A program made the position numbers and the translations under genes. The notes below the pieces were generated by a model. That model was given only the letters and a program-made list of their open reading frames with translations, was not told the origin of the DNA and ran no database searches. From contig DDQG01000020.1 of assembly GCA_002342585.1 (NCBI GenBank), positions 1 through 64,000 of the forward strand: a stretch of DNA of 64,000 nucleotides. Reading direction: 5' to 3'. Source of the stretch: Prevotellaceae bacterium UBA2448 (GTDB lineage Bacteria > Bacteroidota > Bacteroidia > Bacteroidales > Bacteroidaceae). The number at the start of each line of letters is the position of its first letter. Position 1 is the stretch's first letter. This document shows positions 18,432 to 28,204 of the stretch, in pieces.

Positions 18432-19952
18432 ATGGTAAGAAGTGTAGAGATAATGGACACGACGCTGCGCGATGGCGAGCAGACGAACGGAGTGAGCTTT
18501 GTGCCACACGAGAAGTTGCTCGTTGCGCGTATGCTGTTGCAACAACTGAATGTTGACAGAATCGAGGTAGCCAGTGCTCGTGTGAGCGAAGGCGAGAAAG
18601 AAGCTGTTACGATGATTTGCCGCTGGGCTCGTCAGGTTGACAAACTGCAGAGTGTAGAGGTGCTAGGATTTGTTGACGGCACTACCTCACTCGACTGGAT
18701 TAACGACACTGGTTGCAAGGTCATCAACCTCTTATGTAAGGGTTCTGAAAAGCACTGTTGTTATCAACTGAAGAAAACTCTCGACGAACACACTGCCGAC
18801 ATAAAGAGTTCTATAGCCTATGCACACACACTGGGCATCAGCGTGAATGTATATATGGAGGACTGGTCAAACGGCATGAAAGACTCTCCAGAGTATGTGT
18901 TCCAGTTTATCGACGCCCTCAAAGACGAAGGTATAGAGCGTTTCATGTTGCCCGACACCTTGGGCATACTGAATCCAATCCTTACGGCTGCTTATTTCAA
19001 ACAGATGACGGAGCGCTACCCGACCCTGCGCTTCGACTTCCATGCCCACAACGACTACGACCTTGCCACCAGCAATGTGTTGGCAGCTGTAAACAACGGC
19101 GCAACAGGTGTACATACATCTCTTAACGGACTTGGTGAACGAGCAGGAAACGCTCCTCTCTCCAGTGTTCAGGCAATACTGAAAGACCACCTGCATGTCA
19201 TCACCAACATCAACGAAGCTATGTTGGGCGAAGCCAGCAAACTGGTGGAAAACCTCTCAGGCATTGCCGTACCGCCAAACAAACCGATTATTGGCGACAG
19301 TGTATTCACTCAGGTAGCAGGAGTACACGCAGATGGCGACAACAAAAACAACCTCTACTGCAACGACCTGCTTCCGGAACGCTTCGGTCGCAAGCGCGAA
19401 TATGCATTGGGCAAAAATTCGGGTAAGGCAAACATACTGAAAAACCTCGAGGAACTGGGATTGGAACTCACTCCCGAACAGACTCGCAGGGTTACCGACC
19501 GAATCATCGAACTGGGTGACAAAAAACAACTGGTCACACAGGAAGACCTGCCTTACATCATCAGTGATGTGCTGAAACACACAGCTCCTGACGATAAGGT
19601 AAAACTCATTTCCTATATGGTCACTACTGCCTATGGTCTGAAACCTATGGCATCAGTAAAGATGGAAATCGGAGGTGAGGTATATGAAGAGAGTGCTATG
19701 GGCGACGGACAGTACGACGCCTTTGTGAGGGCTGTGCGCCATATATATAAGAACAAACTGCAGCGCACCTTCCCTTGGTTGGCAAACTACCAGGTAAGCA
19801 TTCCACCAGGCGGACGCACCGACGCACTCGTGCAGACCACCATCTCGTGGATATACAATGAAAAGACCTACCGCACTCGAGCACTCGATGCCGACCAGAC
19901 AGAAGCAGCCATTAAGGCAACAATAAAAATGCTGAACATTATTGAGAGTTAG
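18432..19952 (+). CDS. LeuA-family alpha-isopropylmalate/citramalate synthase
   Basis: 506-residue acyl-CoA-dependent synthase. The HMGL-like TIM barrel begins MDTTLRDGEQTNGVSF; metal ligands are expected in HAHNDYDLA, and the lid motif NGLGERAGNAPL follows. Residues about 370-506 carry the LeuA-type regulatory domain (SAMGDGQYDAFVRAVRHIY, then ALDADQTEAAIKATI), so feedback control by an amino acid is likely. Bacteroidales often carry a second LeuA-like gene beside leuB; whether the acceptor is ketoisovalerate or pyruvate cannot be settled by eye, so I give no symbol. ATG 18432 is preferred to the TTG one codon earlier. Its stop codon lies within a heptamer array. Confidence 0.85.
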   Translation: MVRSVEIMDTTLRDGEQTNGVSFVPHEKLLVARMLLQQLNVDRIEVASARVSEGEKEAVTMICRWARQVDKLQSVEVLGFVDGTTSLDWINDTGCKVINLLCKGSEKHCCYQLKKTLDEHTADIKSSIAYAHTLGISVNVYMEDWSNGMKDSPEYVFQFIDALKDEGIERFMLPDTLGILNPILTAAYFKQMTERYPTLRFDFHAHNDYDLATSNVLAAVNNGATGVHTSLNGLGERAGNAPLSSVQAILKDHLHVITNINEAMLGEASKLVENLSGIAVPPNKPIIGDSVFTQVAGVHADGDNKNNLYCNDLLPERFGRKREYALGKNSGKANILKNLEELGLELTPEQTRRVTDRIIELGDKKQLVTQEDLPYIISDVLKHTAPDDKVKLISYMVTTAYGLKPMASVKMEIGGEVYEESAMGDGQYDAFVRAVRHIYKNKLQRTFPWLANYQVSIPPGGRTDALVQTTISWIYNEKTYRTRALDADQTEAAIKATIKMLNIIES

Positions 19953-19981
19953 GAGTGAGGAGTTAGTAACCATTAACCGTT
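19947..19981. repeat. Heptamer array between the LeuA-family gene and metA
   Basis: Five contiguous heptamers: AGTTAGG, AGTGAGG, AGTTAGT, AACCATT, AACCGTT. The array overlaps the upstream stop codon and ends five bases before the metA ATG. Confidence 0.7.
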
Positions 19982-19986
19982 AAGCA

Positions 19987-20910
19987 ATGCCACTGATATT
20001 ACCAGACCAATTGCCTGCCATCAACACACTGAAGCAGGAAAACATATTCACGATGGGCTATAAGAGAGCCGACAGCCAGCAGATCCGTCCGCTGCGACTT
20101 GCCGTGCTCAATCTCATGCCACTTAAAATAACTACTGAGACCGACTTCATTCGCATCCTCTCCAATTCTGCCTTGCAGATAAAAGTGGAATTTATGAAGA
20201 TAAAGTCGCACACTCCGAAGAATACTCCGATAGAACACATGTTGGCATTCTATCGCACCTTCGAAGAGATGAAGAAGGAGAAGTACGACGGACTCATTGT
20301 GACTGGTGCCCCACTGGAATTTATCAATTACGAAGACGTAACATATTGGGACGAACTGGTAGAAGTGTTCAACTGGGCACACCACAATGTGACCAGTACC
20401 ATATATGTGTGCTGGGCTGCCTTCGCTGCCTTATACCACTTCTATGGAGTTCCAAAACACAATACCGACGGAAAGGTGTTTGGAGTGTTCAATCACCGGA
20501 TGCTCTCGCCCGAACTGCCTATCTTCCGCGGATTCGACGATGAGTTCTTTGCTCCTCACAGCCGTTTCCTCGAACTGAAACACGAAGACTTCAAAAAGCT
20601 GGAAAAGGAAAACCTGCAAATCATTGCCGAGAGCGACGAAGCAGGCATTACCATCGTAGAGGGCAGAAATGGTCGCGAGTTCTTCATCACCTGCCATCTG
20701 GAATACTCTCCGATGACACTCAACGACGAATACTGGCGCGACATCAAGAAGGGAAAACCCATACACATTCCGTACAACTACTACCCCGACGACGACCCCA
20801 AGCGACATCCTGTGGTGCGCTGGCGGGCTGCAGCCAACCTGCTCTACACCAACTGGCTGAACTATTACGTATACCAAGAAACACCTTACAACATAAACGA
20901 AATTGAATGA
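19987..20910 (+). CDS. metA: Homoserine O-acyltransferase MetA (predicted acetyl-CoA dependent)
   Basis: 307-residue enzyme of the MetA (HTS) fold that activates homoserine for methionine synthesis. The catalytic cysteine is Cys142 (YVCWAAFAALYHFYG), and the His/Glu pair is in FFITCHLEYSPMTL. The acyl-specificity position 111 is glutamate (GAPLEFINYED). Work on Bacillus cereus and E. coli MetA established that Glu111 favours acetyl-CoA and Gly111 succinyl-CoA, so this should be a homoserine O-acetyltransferase despite common annotation as a succinyltransferase. Its TGA overlaps the ATG of the next gene (ATGA), implying translational coupling. Confidence 0.93.
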   Translation: MPLILPDQLPAINTLKQENIFTMGYKRADSQQIRPLRLAVLNLMPLKITTETDFIRILSNSALQIKVEFMKIKSHTPKNTPIEHMLAFYRTFEEMKKEKYDGLIVTGAPLEFINYEDVTYWDELVEVFNWAHHNVTSTIYVCWAAFAALYHFYGVPKHNTDGKVFGVFNHRMLSPELPIFRGFDDEFFAPHSRFLELKHEDFKKLEKENLQIIAESDEAGITIVEGRNGREFFITCHLEYSPMTLNDEYWRDIKKGKPIHIPYNYYPDDDPKRHPVVRWRAAANLLYTNWLNYYVYQETPYNINEIE

Positions 20911-23495
20911 TACCTCTCGAACTTCTCTCGCCTGCAAAGACTGCTGACATCGGCATCGAGGCTATTAAGCACGGAGCTGACGCAGTATATATTGGTGCTG
21001 AGGAGTTTGGAGCCAGAGCCGCTGCCGGCAATTCTGTAGCGGACATAGCCCGACTGACAGCCTTTGCCCACCAGTACGGAGCCAGAGTTTATGTTACTGT
21101 AAACACTATAATTTTCGCTGACGAACGACAGAAGGTCGAACACCTCTGTTGGCAGTTGTACGAGGTTGGTTGCGATGCTCTTATCGTGCAAGACCTCCGT
21201 CTGCTCAGTCTCCGTCTGCCACCCATCCCTTTGCATGCCTCCACACAGATGGACAACCGCACTGTGGAGAAGGTGCAGCAACTCTCACAACTCGGTTTCC
21301 GACAGGTTGTACTTGCCCGCGAACTCACTACCGAAGAGATTAGTGCCATCCATAAGGCTGTGCCCGAGGTCGGTCTTGAAGTATTCGTGCATGGTGCCCT
21401 ATGTGTCGGTCTCAGTGGCAGGTGCAATGCCAGTGAGTGGTTGTTCTCCCGCAGTGCCAACCGAGGCGAATGTGCTCAGGTTTGCCGCATGGAACTCGAC
21501 CTTGTCAATGCCGACACCGACGAAGTGCTCATAGAGAAACGCCACCTGCTCTCGCTGAAGGACAACTGCCAACTGCAAAATCTTGAGTCGCTCATTCAGG
21601 CTGGAGCCACATCGTTCAAGATAGAAGGCAGACTTAAAGGTGCCGACTATGTGAAAAATATCACAGCAGCCTATTCCCAGGCACTCGACCAACTCATCGC
21701 ACAGGCTCCCGACCACTACTGCCGCAGTTCGGAGGGTAAAGTGCACTACAGTTTCACACCTAATGTACTTAAGAGTTTCAATCGCGGCTTTGTAGCCAAT
21801 GTCTCAAAACCCGATGCCAACATCCTCACCCCTAAGTCTATGGGCGAACCAATCGATAGCAATACTGTGTTGCATAATGGCGACGGAATCTGTTATATTG
21901 CCGATGGCGAACTGAAAGGCATGCAACTGAACAATGCTGCTTCATGGCAACCGAAGAAAGGTGTGCAGTACTTCCGAAATAAAGATGTGGAATGGGAAAA
22001 GATGCTTGCACGACCTACGGCAGACCGCCGCATCGGTGTTGTAATAGACGTATATAAAACCCATGTAACTATAACTGATCAGCGCGGAAATTCTGCAGAT
22101 TGCCATTGGACAATGGACGAGGCACAGACTCCGCAACACGAGAATATCCGTACCAACCTCGGCAAACTGGGCGATAGCATATACGAGGCAAAAGCAATAA
22201 ACATACACTTCGACGACCACTACTTCGTACCTGCAAAACAAATCACTCAGTGCCGCAGAAGTCTTGTGCAACTGCTTGACGAAAAACGTGCAGAGACCTA
22301 TCCGCGACTGCTGCAGCAACACACTCCCGTCACTGTGGAGACAGAACAACCATTCGAACAGACCCACGACCCAAATACTCCGCTGATGCTGACAAAATAC
22401 TGCCTGAGACGACAGCTGGGAGTTTGCAGGAAGGAGTTAGGAGTTAGAAAACTTTCAACTTTCAACCTTCAACTTTCAACTTCCAACTGGGCTTTGCGTT
22501 TAGCAAATGGGAAGAAGCTATTGCTTGAGTTCGACTGCAAACACTGCATGATGAAGGTGATGCGGACACTCTCATGTCTTCTACCACTGTTGTGGTTGCT
22601 TATGAGTTGTGTGGGCGGTAGTGTGAGGGAAAACAGCAAACCTACAGACACCATTGTGAACATAGTAGATACTGCGAGTGTGAAACCCGACAGTGTGTTG
22701 CTGAATATGTCGCCGCAGCAGATCGACTCGCTCGTATTCCGTCTCACCCACCACTACTCCACAAACTTCAATTTCGTGGTGAAGACAGACTCTATCATGC
22801 TCATTCCGCGCGAAGGCGATGTGAGCGACACCTGTTACGTGAAAGACGGCGAACTCATTGCCGTAGCAGCCGTATCGAACCATATCGACACCCTATGGGT
22901 TAAGGTAGCCCACGACCAGAATACAATGGGGTGGATAGCTGAACGCGAACTGCTCCGTCACTCCTCACCCGACGACCCTATATCCGAAATCCTTTACGCA
23001 CTGTCCGGCTCTCGAGGCATATGGATGTCCATCTTCGCAGCCATCGGACTCAGTGCCTTTTTCGTGAAACGGAGGAAAAACAACAAAATGCGACTGTTCA
23101 GTCTCGAACAGATGCAGTCGCCCTACCCCTCTCTCTTCCTCGCACTCATCGCCCTCATGGCACTGCTCTACTCTACCGTTCAGAACTTCGTTCCCGAATA
23201 CTGGCAGGAGTACTACTTCCATCCGTCACTCAACCCACTCATGCTTCCCCCTATCATGGCAATTCTCGTGGTGCTGGTGTGGTTGCTCATCATCACCTTC
23301 CTGGCTGTGTGCGACGAAGTATATCACCATTTCGACGTACTCGACGGAGCCCTTTACATCTTCGAACTCCTCGGTGTAGGCATGATAGTCTATCTCGTTG
23401 TCAGCTGGACCACAATCATATTCATCGGATACCTCCTCACACCGGTATTCCTACATTATTTATACACAAGATATAAAACGAAAACGAAAACTTAA
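20907..23495 (+). CDS. U32 family protein fused in frame to an SH3-like membrane protein
   Basis: 862 residues. Residues 1 to about 551 are a U32 'peptidase' of the RlhA/TrhP type (LLSPAKTADIGIEAIKHGADAVYIGA; HGALCVGLSGRC; NRGECAQVCR), a family now linked to RNA hydroxylation. Its C-terminal metal tail KYCLRRQLGVC ... LEFDCKHCMMKV is split by a 20-residue insert (508-527) made of intergenic-type heptamers. Without any stop, the frame continues at residue 552 with MRTLSCLLPLLWLLMSC, which looks exactly like a lipoprotein signal peptide, then an SH3-like region (about 620-690) and four or five membrane helices (about 705-855). Most likely two ancestral genes joined by stop loss; internal starts at 22551 or 22560 could still make the second protein. 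Starts four bases inside metA. Confidence 0.8.
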   Translation: MIPLELLSPAKTADIGIEAIKHGADAVYIGAEEFGARAAAGNSVADIARLTAFAHQYGARVYVTVNTIIFADERQKVEHLCWQLYEVGCDALIVQDLRLLSLRLPPIPLHASTQMDNRTVEKVQQLSQLGFRQVVLARELTTEEISAIHKAVPEVGLEVFVHGALCVGLSGRCNASEWLFSRSANRGECAQVCRMELDLVNADTDEVLIEKRHLLSLKDNCQLQNLESLIQAGATSFKIEGRLKGADYVKNITAAYSQALDQLIAQAPDHYCRSSEGKVHYSFTPNVLKSFNRGFVANVSKPDANILTPKSMGEPIDSNTVLHNGDGICYIADGELKGMQLNNAASWQPKKGVQYFRNKDVEWEKMLARPTADRRIGVVIDVYKTHVTITDQRGNSADCHWTMDEAQTPQHENIRTNLGKLGDSIYEAKAINIHFDDHYFVPAKQITQCRRSLVQLLDEKRAETYPRLLQQHTPVTVETEQPFEQTHDPNTPLMLTKYCLRRQLGVCRKELGVRKLSTFNLQLSTSNWALRLANGKKLLLEFDCKHCMMKVMRTLSCLLPLLWLLMSCVGGSVRENSKPTDTIVNIVDTASVKPDSVLLNMSPQQIDSLVFRLTHHYSTNFNFVVKTDSIMLIPREGDVSDTCYVKDGELIAVAAVSNHIDTLWVKVAHDQNTMGWIAERELLRHSSPDDPISEILYALSGSRGIWMSIFAAIGLSAFFVKRRKNNKMRLFSLEQMQSPYPSLFLALIALMALLYSTVQNFVPEYWQEYYFHPSLNPLMLPPIMAILVVLVWLLIITFLAVCDEVYHHFDVLDGALYIFELLGVGMIVYLVVSWTTIIFIGYLLTPVFLHYLYTRYKTKTKT
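22433..22487. repeat. Heptamer array in frame inside the U32 gene
   Basis: Two GGAGTTA units, a spacer, and five TTTCAAC-type units (22453-22487). The same motifs occur in intergenic arrays at 19947 and 39031. It adds 20 residues between the paired cysteines and the closing CxxC of the U32 tail. Confidence 0.8.
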
Positions 23496-23570
23496 TTATG
23501 CATTATGCATTATGAATTATGCATTACCAAAAACTCTTTAACCTCTAACCGTTAAACGTTAAACGTTACA
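23492..23570. repeat. Two heptamer arrays upstream of the M13 peptidase gene
   Basis: Array one (23492-23526) is TTAATTA followed by TGCATTA-type units; array two (23536-23570) is CTTTAAC, CTCTAAC, CGTTAAA, CGTTAAA, CGTTACA. Each has five units. The second ends seven bases before the start codon. Confidence 0.8.
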
Positions 23571-23577
23571 AAAAAAT

Positions 23578-25602
23578 ATGAAAACTAAACACATCTTATC
23601 AATTATCACTATGGCAATGTCAATCAATGCAGCGGCTCAAGGCATAGGTTTCAAACTTGAGAATATGGATCGCAACGAAAAACCCGGAACCGACTTCTAC
23701 CGCTATGCCTGCGGAGGGTGGATAAAGGCAAATCCGCTCAAACCGGAATACGCTCGATTCGGTTCGTTCGATATTGTTGACGAAGAAAACGACCGTCGCA
23801 TCCGTGAGATTATCGAAGGGTTCTCAAAGCAGAAGAATACTCGCGGCACCCTCGCACAGAAGATTGGCGACCTCTACACCCTTCGCATGGACTCCGTCCG
23901 CATGAACCGTGAAGGAGTGCGCCCGGTATTGAAAGACCTCAAACAAATTCAGAAGGTAAAGACCAAAGAACAGTGGTTTGACCTTCTCAACCGCCTCAAT
24001 GCCTCTGGCATCAGTTTCGGCGAACTGTGGGGCTGTGGTGTCGGAGCCGACATGATGAATTCCAAGCAGAACCTCCTCCACATCTCGCAGGGTGGTTATA
24101 CCATTCAGCGCGACTACTATGTGAAGGACGACGAAGCCAATCGCAACATACTCGATGCCTACAAGCAGCATGTAGTGAACATGCTGAAACTGGTGGGATA
24201 TAAGCAGTCAGAAGCAGAACAGAAGATGCAGAATGTGCTGGCTATAGAAAGTCGCATGGCAAAGGCTGGCAAGAGCAATGTAGAGCGCCGCGACCCTGCA
24301 TCCAACTACCATAAGATGGCATTCTCCGACTTCCTGCGCGACTTCCCCGGCTTCGACTGGACTACCTACTTCGCCAACCTCGGCTACACCGACATAGACA
24401 GCATCGATGTGGGTCAGCCCGAAGCTACGAAAGAGGCTCTTAAGGTCATTGCAGAGTGCGACCTGCAGTCACTCAAAGACCTTACCGAATGGCAGGTGCT
24501 CAACAGCTCAGGCAATATGCTGGGCGACGAAGTATATGCAGAGGTGTTCGACTTCTACGGCAGGAAGATGACAGGAGCCAAAGAACCCAAACCGCGATGG
24601 CAGCGCTCCGTATCGTCCGTCAACGGCATCCTCGGCGAGGCAGTGGGTCAGTTGTATGTGGAGAAGTACTTCCCTGCGGCAAACAAAGAACGAATGCTGG
24701 AGATGATTCGCAACCTGCAACAGGCACTGGGCGAACGCATCGATGCACAGGACTGGATGAGTCAGGAAACCAAACGTGCTGCTCACGAAAAACTCGATGC
24801 CTTCACCGTCAAGGTGGGCTATCCTGATAAGTGGCGCGACTACTCAGCACTCGACATAGACCCGAAGAAGTCGCTCTACGAAAACATGAAACAGATACAC
24901 ATCTGGTCACACAACGACTATGTAGCACGCAAATGGAAAAAAACTGTTGACCCTACCGAGTGGCACATGACTCCTCAGACCGTCAACGCATACTACAACC
25001 CGACCACCAACGAAATCTGTTTCCCTGCCGGCATACTCCAGTATCCGTTCTTCGACATGCAGGCAGACGATGCCTTCAACTACGGAGCCATCGGAGTAGT
25101 CATCGGTCATGAGATGTCCCACGGCTTCGACGATCAGGGTCGCCAGTTCGACAAAGACGGTAACTTCCGCGACTGGTGGACACCCGAAGATGCAGAACAG
25201 TATAAGCAGAGAGCACAAGTGATAAAAGACTTCTTCTCAGCTATTAAGGTACTGCCCGACCTCAATGGCAATGGCGACCTCTGTTGCGGAGAAAACCTCG
25301 GCGACCATGGCGGACTCAAATTCGCCTATGCAGCTCTGAAGAATGCCATGAAGACAAAACCGCTCGAAGTGAAAGAGGGATTCACCCCCGAACAGCGGTT
25401 CTTCCTCGCCTATGCAGGAGTATGGGCACAGAACATCACAGAAGCTGAAATCCGTCGTCGCACCACTATGGACCCACACTCCCTGGGTGAGTGGCGAGTA
25501 AACGGCGCACTCCCCCTCATCGACTCCTGGTACGACGCCTTCGGAATCAAAGCCGACGACCCCCTCTTCGTACCATCCGACAAACGCGTAAAGATTTGGT
25601 AA
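23578..25602 (+). CDS. M13 family zinc metallopeptidase (PepO/neprilysin-like)
   Basis: 674-residue exported endopeptidase with signal peptide ending INAAAQG. The M13 N-terminal signature is DRNEKPGTDFYRYACGGWIKANP. The zinc site HEMSH is at residues 511-515, with the third ligand in GENLGDHGG near 571-579, and the substrate-binding NAYYNPTTNEICFPAGILQ upstream. The C-terminal W ends the protein, as in neprilysin relatives. No lipobox is seen, so it is probably periplasmic. It has no operon partner; the heptamer arrays replace a recognisable promoter. Confidence 0.95.
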   Translation: MKTKHILSIITMAMSINAAAQGIGFKLENMDRNEKPGTDFYRYACGGWIKANPLKPEYARFGSFDIVDEENDRRIREIIEGFSKQKNTRGTLAQKIGDLYTLRMDSVRMNREGVRPVLKDLKQIQKVKTKEQWFDLLNRLNASGISFGELWGCGVGADMMNSKQNLLHISQGGYTIQRDYYVKDDEANRNILDAYKQHVVNMLKLVGYKQSEAEQKMQNVLAIESRMAKAGKSNVERRDPASNYHKMAFSDFLRDFPGFDWTTYFANLGYTDIDSIDVGQPEATKEALKVIAECDLQSLKDLTEWQVLNSSGNMLGDEVYAEVFDFYGRKMTGAKEPKPRWQRSVSSVNGILGEAVGQLYVEKYFPAANKERMLEMIRNLQQALGERIDAQDWMSQETKRAAHEKLDAFTVKVGYPDKWRDYSALDIDPKKSLYENMKQIHIWSHNDYVARKWKKTVDPTEWHMTPQTVNAYYNPTTNEICFPAGILQYPFFDMQADDAFNYGAIGVVIGHEMSHGFDDQGRQFDKDGNFRDWWTPEDAEQYKQRAQVIKDFFSAIKVLPDLNGNGDLCCGENLGDHGGLKFAYAALKNAMKTKPLEVKEGFTPEQRFFLAYAGVWAQNITEAEIRRRTTMDPHSLGEWRVNGALPLIDSWYDAFGIKADDPLFVPSDKRVKIW

Positions 25603-25651
25603 CGAAAACGAAAACCAATAACAATAATCAATTATTTTAAATTATTGGATG

Positions 25652-25668
25652 AAAGCCCTTCAGGCTTT
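25652..25668 (+). terminator. Weak hairpin after the M13 peptidase gene
   Basis: AAAGCC pairs with GGCTTT over five bases, followed by ATTCTTCC. It is short, so terminator activity is uncertain. The rest of 25603-25785 is AT-rich with a 10-bp repeat (AATAATTACA) at about 25680-25705. Confidence 0.4.
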
Positions 25669-25785
25669 ATTCTTCCAACAATAATTACAAATAATTACAA
25701 ATAATTGAGCCCATAATTCTCTAATTCTTGAAAAAAATTATTGTCAAATTATTGAAAATTATTGTTTAATTCAACTCCTAACTCC

Positions 25786-28200
25786 ATGAAGAAAGGACTG
25801 ACAAAATCAAACATAAACAAACGGGAACTGACCCAGCAGGTACTCGACCTCTTGGAACAGAATGCAGGGTTCAAGTACTCGATGAAACGTATATTCCAGG
25901 AACTGAAATACTCAGCTCATCCCGTTCGCATGATGTGCGTCGATGTACTCAACGCACTCGTCGATGACGGCACGATTATGCAGGACGACCACGACGACTA
26001 CTACATAGAGAAAGTATCCCACACAGCTGAGGGTACTTTCAACCGTACCAGTGGTGGCAGAAACTTCGTAGATACCGACGACGGCATAGGCATATCCATC
26101 TACGACGAAGACACCATGCATGCCCTTCCGGGCGATCGTGTGCGTGTGAGCATGTATGCCAAGCGTCGTGGCAGCAATAAAATGCACGGACAGGTGGTGG
26201 AGATACTACAGCGCTCCGAAAAACCCTTCGTGGGCACCTTGCAGATTCAGCACGACACAGCCTTCCTCATCCACCCTACCGACATACTGCCGCAGGACAT
26301 ACTCATTCCGCAACGGATGCTCAATGGTGGTGTCAATGGCGACAAGGTAGTCGTGAAGGTAGTGGAATGGCCTGAGCACTCCCGCAACCCCATCGGAGAG
26401 GTTGTGCAGATACTGGGAAAGGAAGGCGACAACGAAACCGAGATGCATGCCATTCTTGCCGAATTCGGACTCCCCTACAGTTATCCGAAGGAAGTGGAAG
26501 AGGCTGCCGAACTGCTCGACGCAGGCATCACCCCTGCCGAGATAGCCAAACGCGAGGACTTCCGCGATGTGCTCACTATGACCATCGACCCTCGTGATGC
26601 CAAGGACTTCGACGATGCTATCTCCATTCGCGATGTATCAAAGAAATATAGCCAGTCCGACAATTCCAAGGTATGGGAAATCGGAGTGCACATAGCCGAC
26701 GTAAGTCATTACGTGGTGAAGGATGGCATCATCGACGAGGAAGCCCTCAAGCGTGCCACCAGCATCTACCTTGTTGACCGCACCATACCTATGTTGCCCG
26801 AACGACTCTGCAACGGCATCTGTTCCCTCCGTCCTAACGAAGAGAAACTCACCTTCTCCGTCATCTTCGACATGAACGAGAACGCAGTAGTCCTCGACAG
26901 CCGCATCCGCCACACCGTCATCAAGAGTCGTCGCCGCTTCACCTACGAAGAGGTGCAGGCAGTCCTCGAGGCACATGGCGAAGCCACTGAGTGTGAGGCA
27001 ATCCGCAAGGGTGAGATAAAGCGCACCGAACCCATAGTTGCTCAGGAAGTAACCGTTAACGCAGATGGTCAGTGTCTTTGCAGCGACGGCACAGTACAGC
27101 CCGATGCCGAGACCTTCGCACAGGAACTGATTACCCTCAACCGCTTTGCAAAACGTCTGCGCGAAGAGCGGTTCAAGGCTGGTGCCATCAACTTCGACCG
27201 CGAAGAAGTACGGTTCGAGATAGATGAAAAAGGCAAACCCCTCAGTGTTTATTTCAAACGGGCAAAGGATGCCAACAAACTCGTCGAGGAATTCATGCTC
27301 CTTGCCAATCGCAGGGTAGCAGAGAGCATCGGCAAGGTGCCGAAGGGAACGAAAGCCAAGGTACTGCCTTATCGTATTCACGACCTGCCCGACCCCACCA
27401 AACTGGAGAACCTCGCAGTCATGGCGAGTCGTCTTGGTCATGTCCTCATCACCCAGGGCAATAAGGTTGCCGTAGCTCAGAGTCTCAACAGCCTTTTGAA
27501 GAGTGTCAAGGGCGAGCGCTGGGAAAACCTCATCGAGAGTGTATCCCTCCGTGCCATGCAAAAAGCCCGTTACTCCACCTACAACATAGGTCATTACGGC
27601 TTAGCATTCGACTATTACACCCACTTTACCAGTCCTATCCGTCGTTATCCCGACCTTATGGTTCATCGTCTGCTCACCCTCTACGAGGACGACCCGCAGA
27701 AGAATGCGAATCAGAAGTACTACGAAGAACTCTGCACCCATAGTTCCGACATGGAACAGCTTGCTGCACAGGCTGAGCGTGCCAGCATAAAGTATAAGCA
27801 GGTAGAATTTATGTCCGACAAACTCGGAGAGGAATTTGATGCTCATATCAGTGGAGTCAGTGAATTTGGCATCTATGCTGAGGTGGATGACAACAAATGC
27901 GAAGGACTTATCTCTGTTCGCAACCTCGGCAACGAAGGTTTCGACTACGACGAGAGCACCTACACCCTCATTGGTCGTCAGACCCATCACCGTTTCACCC
28001 TGGGCGATCCTATCCGCATCAAGGTAGCAGCTGCCAACCTCTTCCGCAAACAACTCGACTACGAATTTGTTCGCAAACTCACAGCAGAAAAGGAAGACTC
28101 CCCTGCTCCTCATCCGGCTCATATCACGAATAAGCCAAGCAAAAAGCCAAAGCACAAACCAGTTACAAAAAAGAAAAAAGGAAACAAGAAAAGGAAGTGA
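25786..28200 (+). CDS. rnr: Ribonuclease R (RNB family exoribonuclease)
   Basis: 804-residue 3'-5' processive exoribonuclease. An N-terminal winged-helix (NKRELTQQVLDLLEQ) precedes cold-shock domains, the RNB catalytic core with metal-binding aspartates in TIDPRDAKDFDDAIS, and the core motifs DVSHYV, RTIPMLPERLCNGICSL and YTHFTSPIRRYPDLMVHR. A C-terminal S1 domain (FDAHISGVSEFGIYAEV) is followed by a lysine-rich tail, both typical of RNase R rather than RNase II. ATG 25786 is chosen over an upstream in-frame start because the protein then begins MKKGLTKSN at the domain edge. ComF follows after four bases. Confidence 0.95.
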   Translation: MKKGLTKSNINKRELTQQVLDLLEQNAGFKYSMKRIFQELKYSAHPVRMMCVDVLNALVDDGTIMQDDHDDYYIEKVSHTAEGTFNRTSGGRNFVDTDDGIGISIYDEDTMHALPGDRVRVSMYAKRRGSNKMHGQVVEILQRSEKPFVGTLQIQHDTAFLIHPTDILPQDILIPQRMLNGGVNGDKVVVKVVEWPEHSRNPIGEVVQILGKEGDNETEMHAILAEFGLPYSYPKEVEEAAELLDAGITPAEIAKREDFRDVLTMTIDPRDAKDFDDAISIRDVSKKYSQSDNSKVWEIGVHIADVSHYVVKDGIIDEEALKRATSIYLVDRTIPMLPERLCNGICSLRPNEEKLTFSVIFDMNENAVVLDSRIRHTVIKSRRRFTYEEVQAVLEAHGEATECEAIRKGEIKRTEPIVAQEVTVNADGQCLCSDGTVQPDAETFAQELITLNRFAKRLREERFKAGAINFDREEVRFEIDEKGKPLSVYFKRAKDANKLVEEFMLLANRRVAESIGKVPKGTKAKVLPYRIHDLPDPTKLENLAVMASRLGHVLITQGNKVAVAQSLNSLLKSVKGERWENLIESVSLRAMQKARYSTYNIGHYGLAFDYYTHFTSPIRRYPDLMVHRLLTLYEDDPQKNANQKYYEELCTHSSDMEQLAAQAERASIKYKQVEFMSDKLGEEFDAHISGVSEFGIYAEVDDNKCEGLISVRNLGNEGFDYDESTYTLIGRQTHHRFTLGDPIRIKVAAANLFRKQLDYEFVRKLTAEKEDSPAPHPAHITNKPSKKPKHKPVTKKKKGNKKRK

Positions 28201-28204
28201 AAAT

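Noticed and set aside
26638..27594. Minus-strand frame of 318 codons opposite rnr
   Set aside because: Antisense to the conserved RNB core; no start context or family motif.
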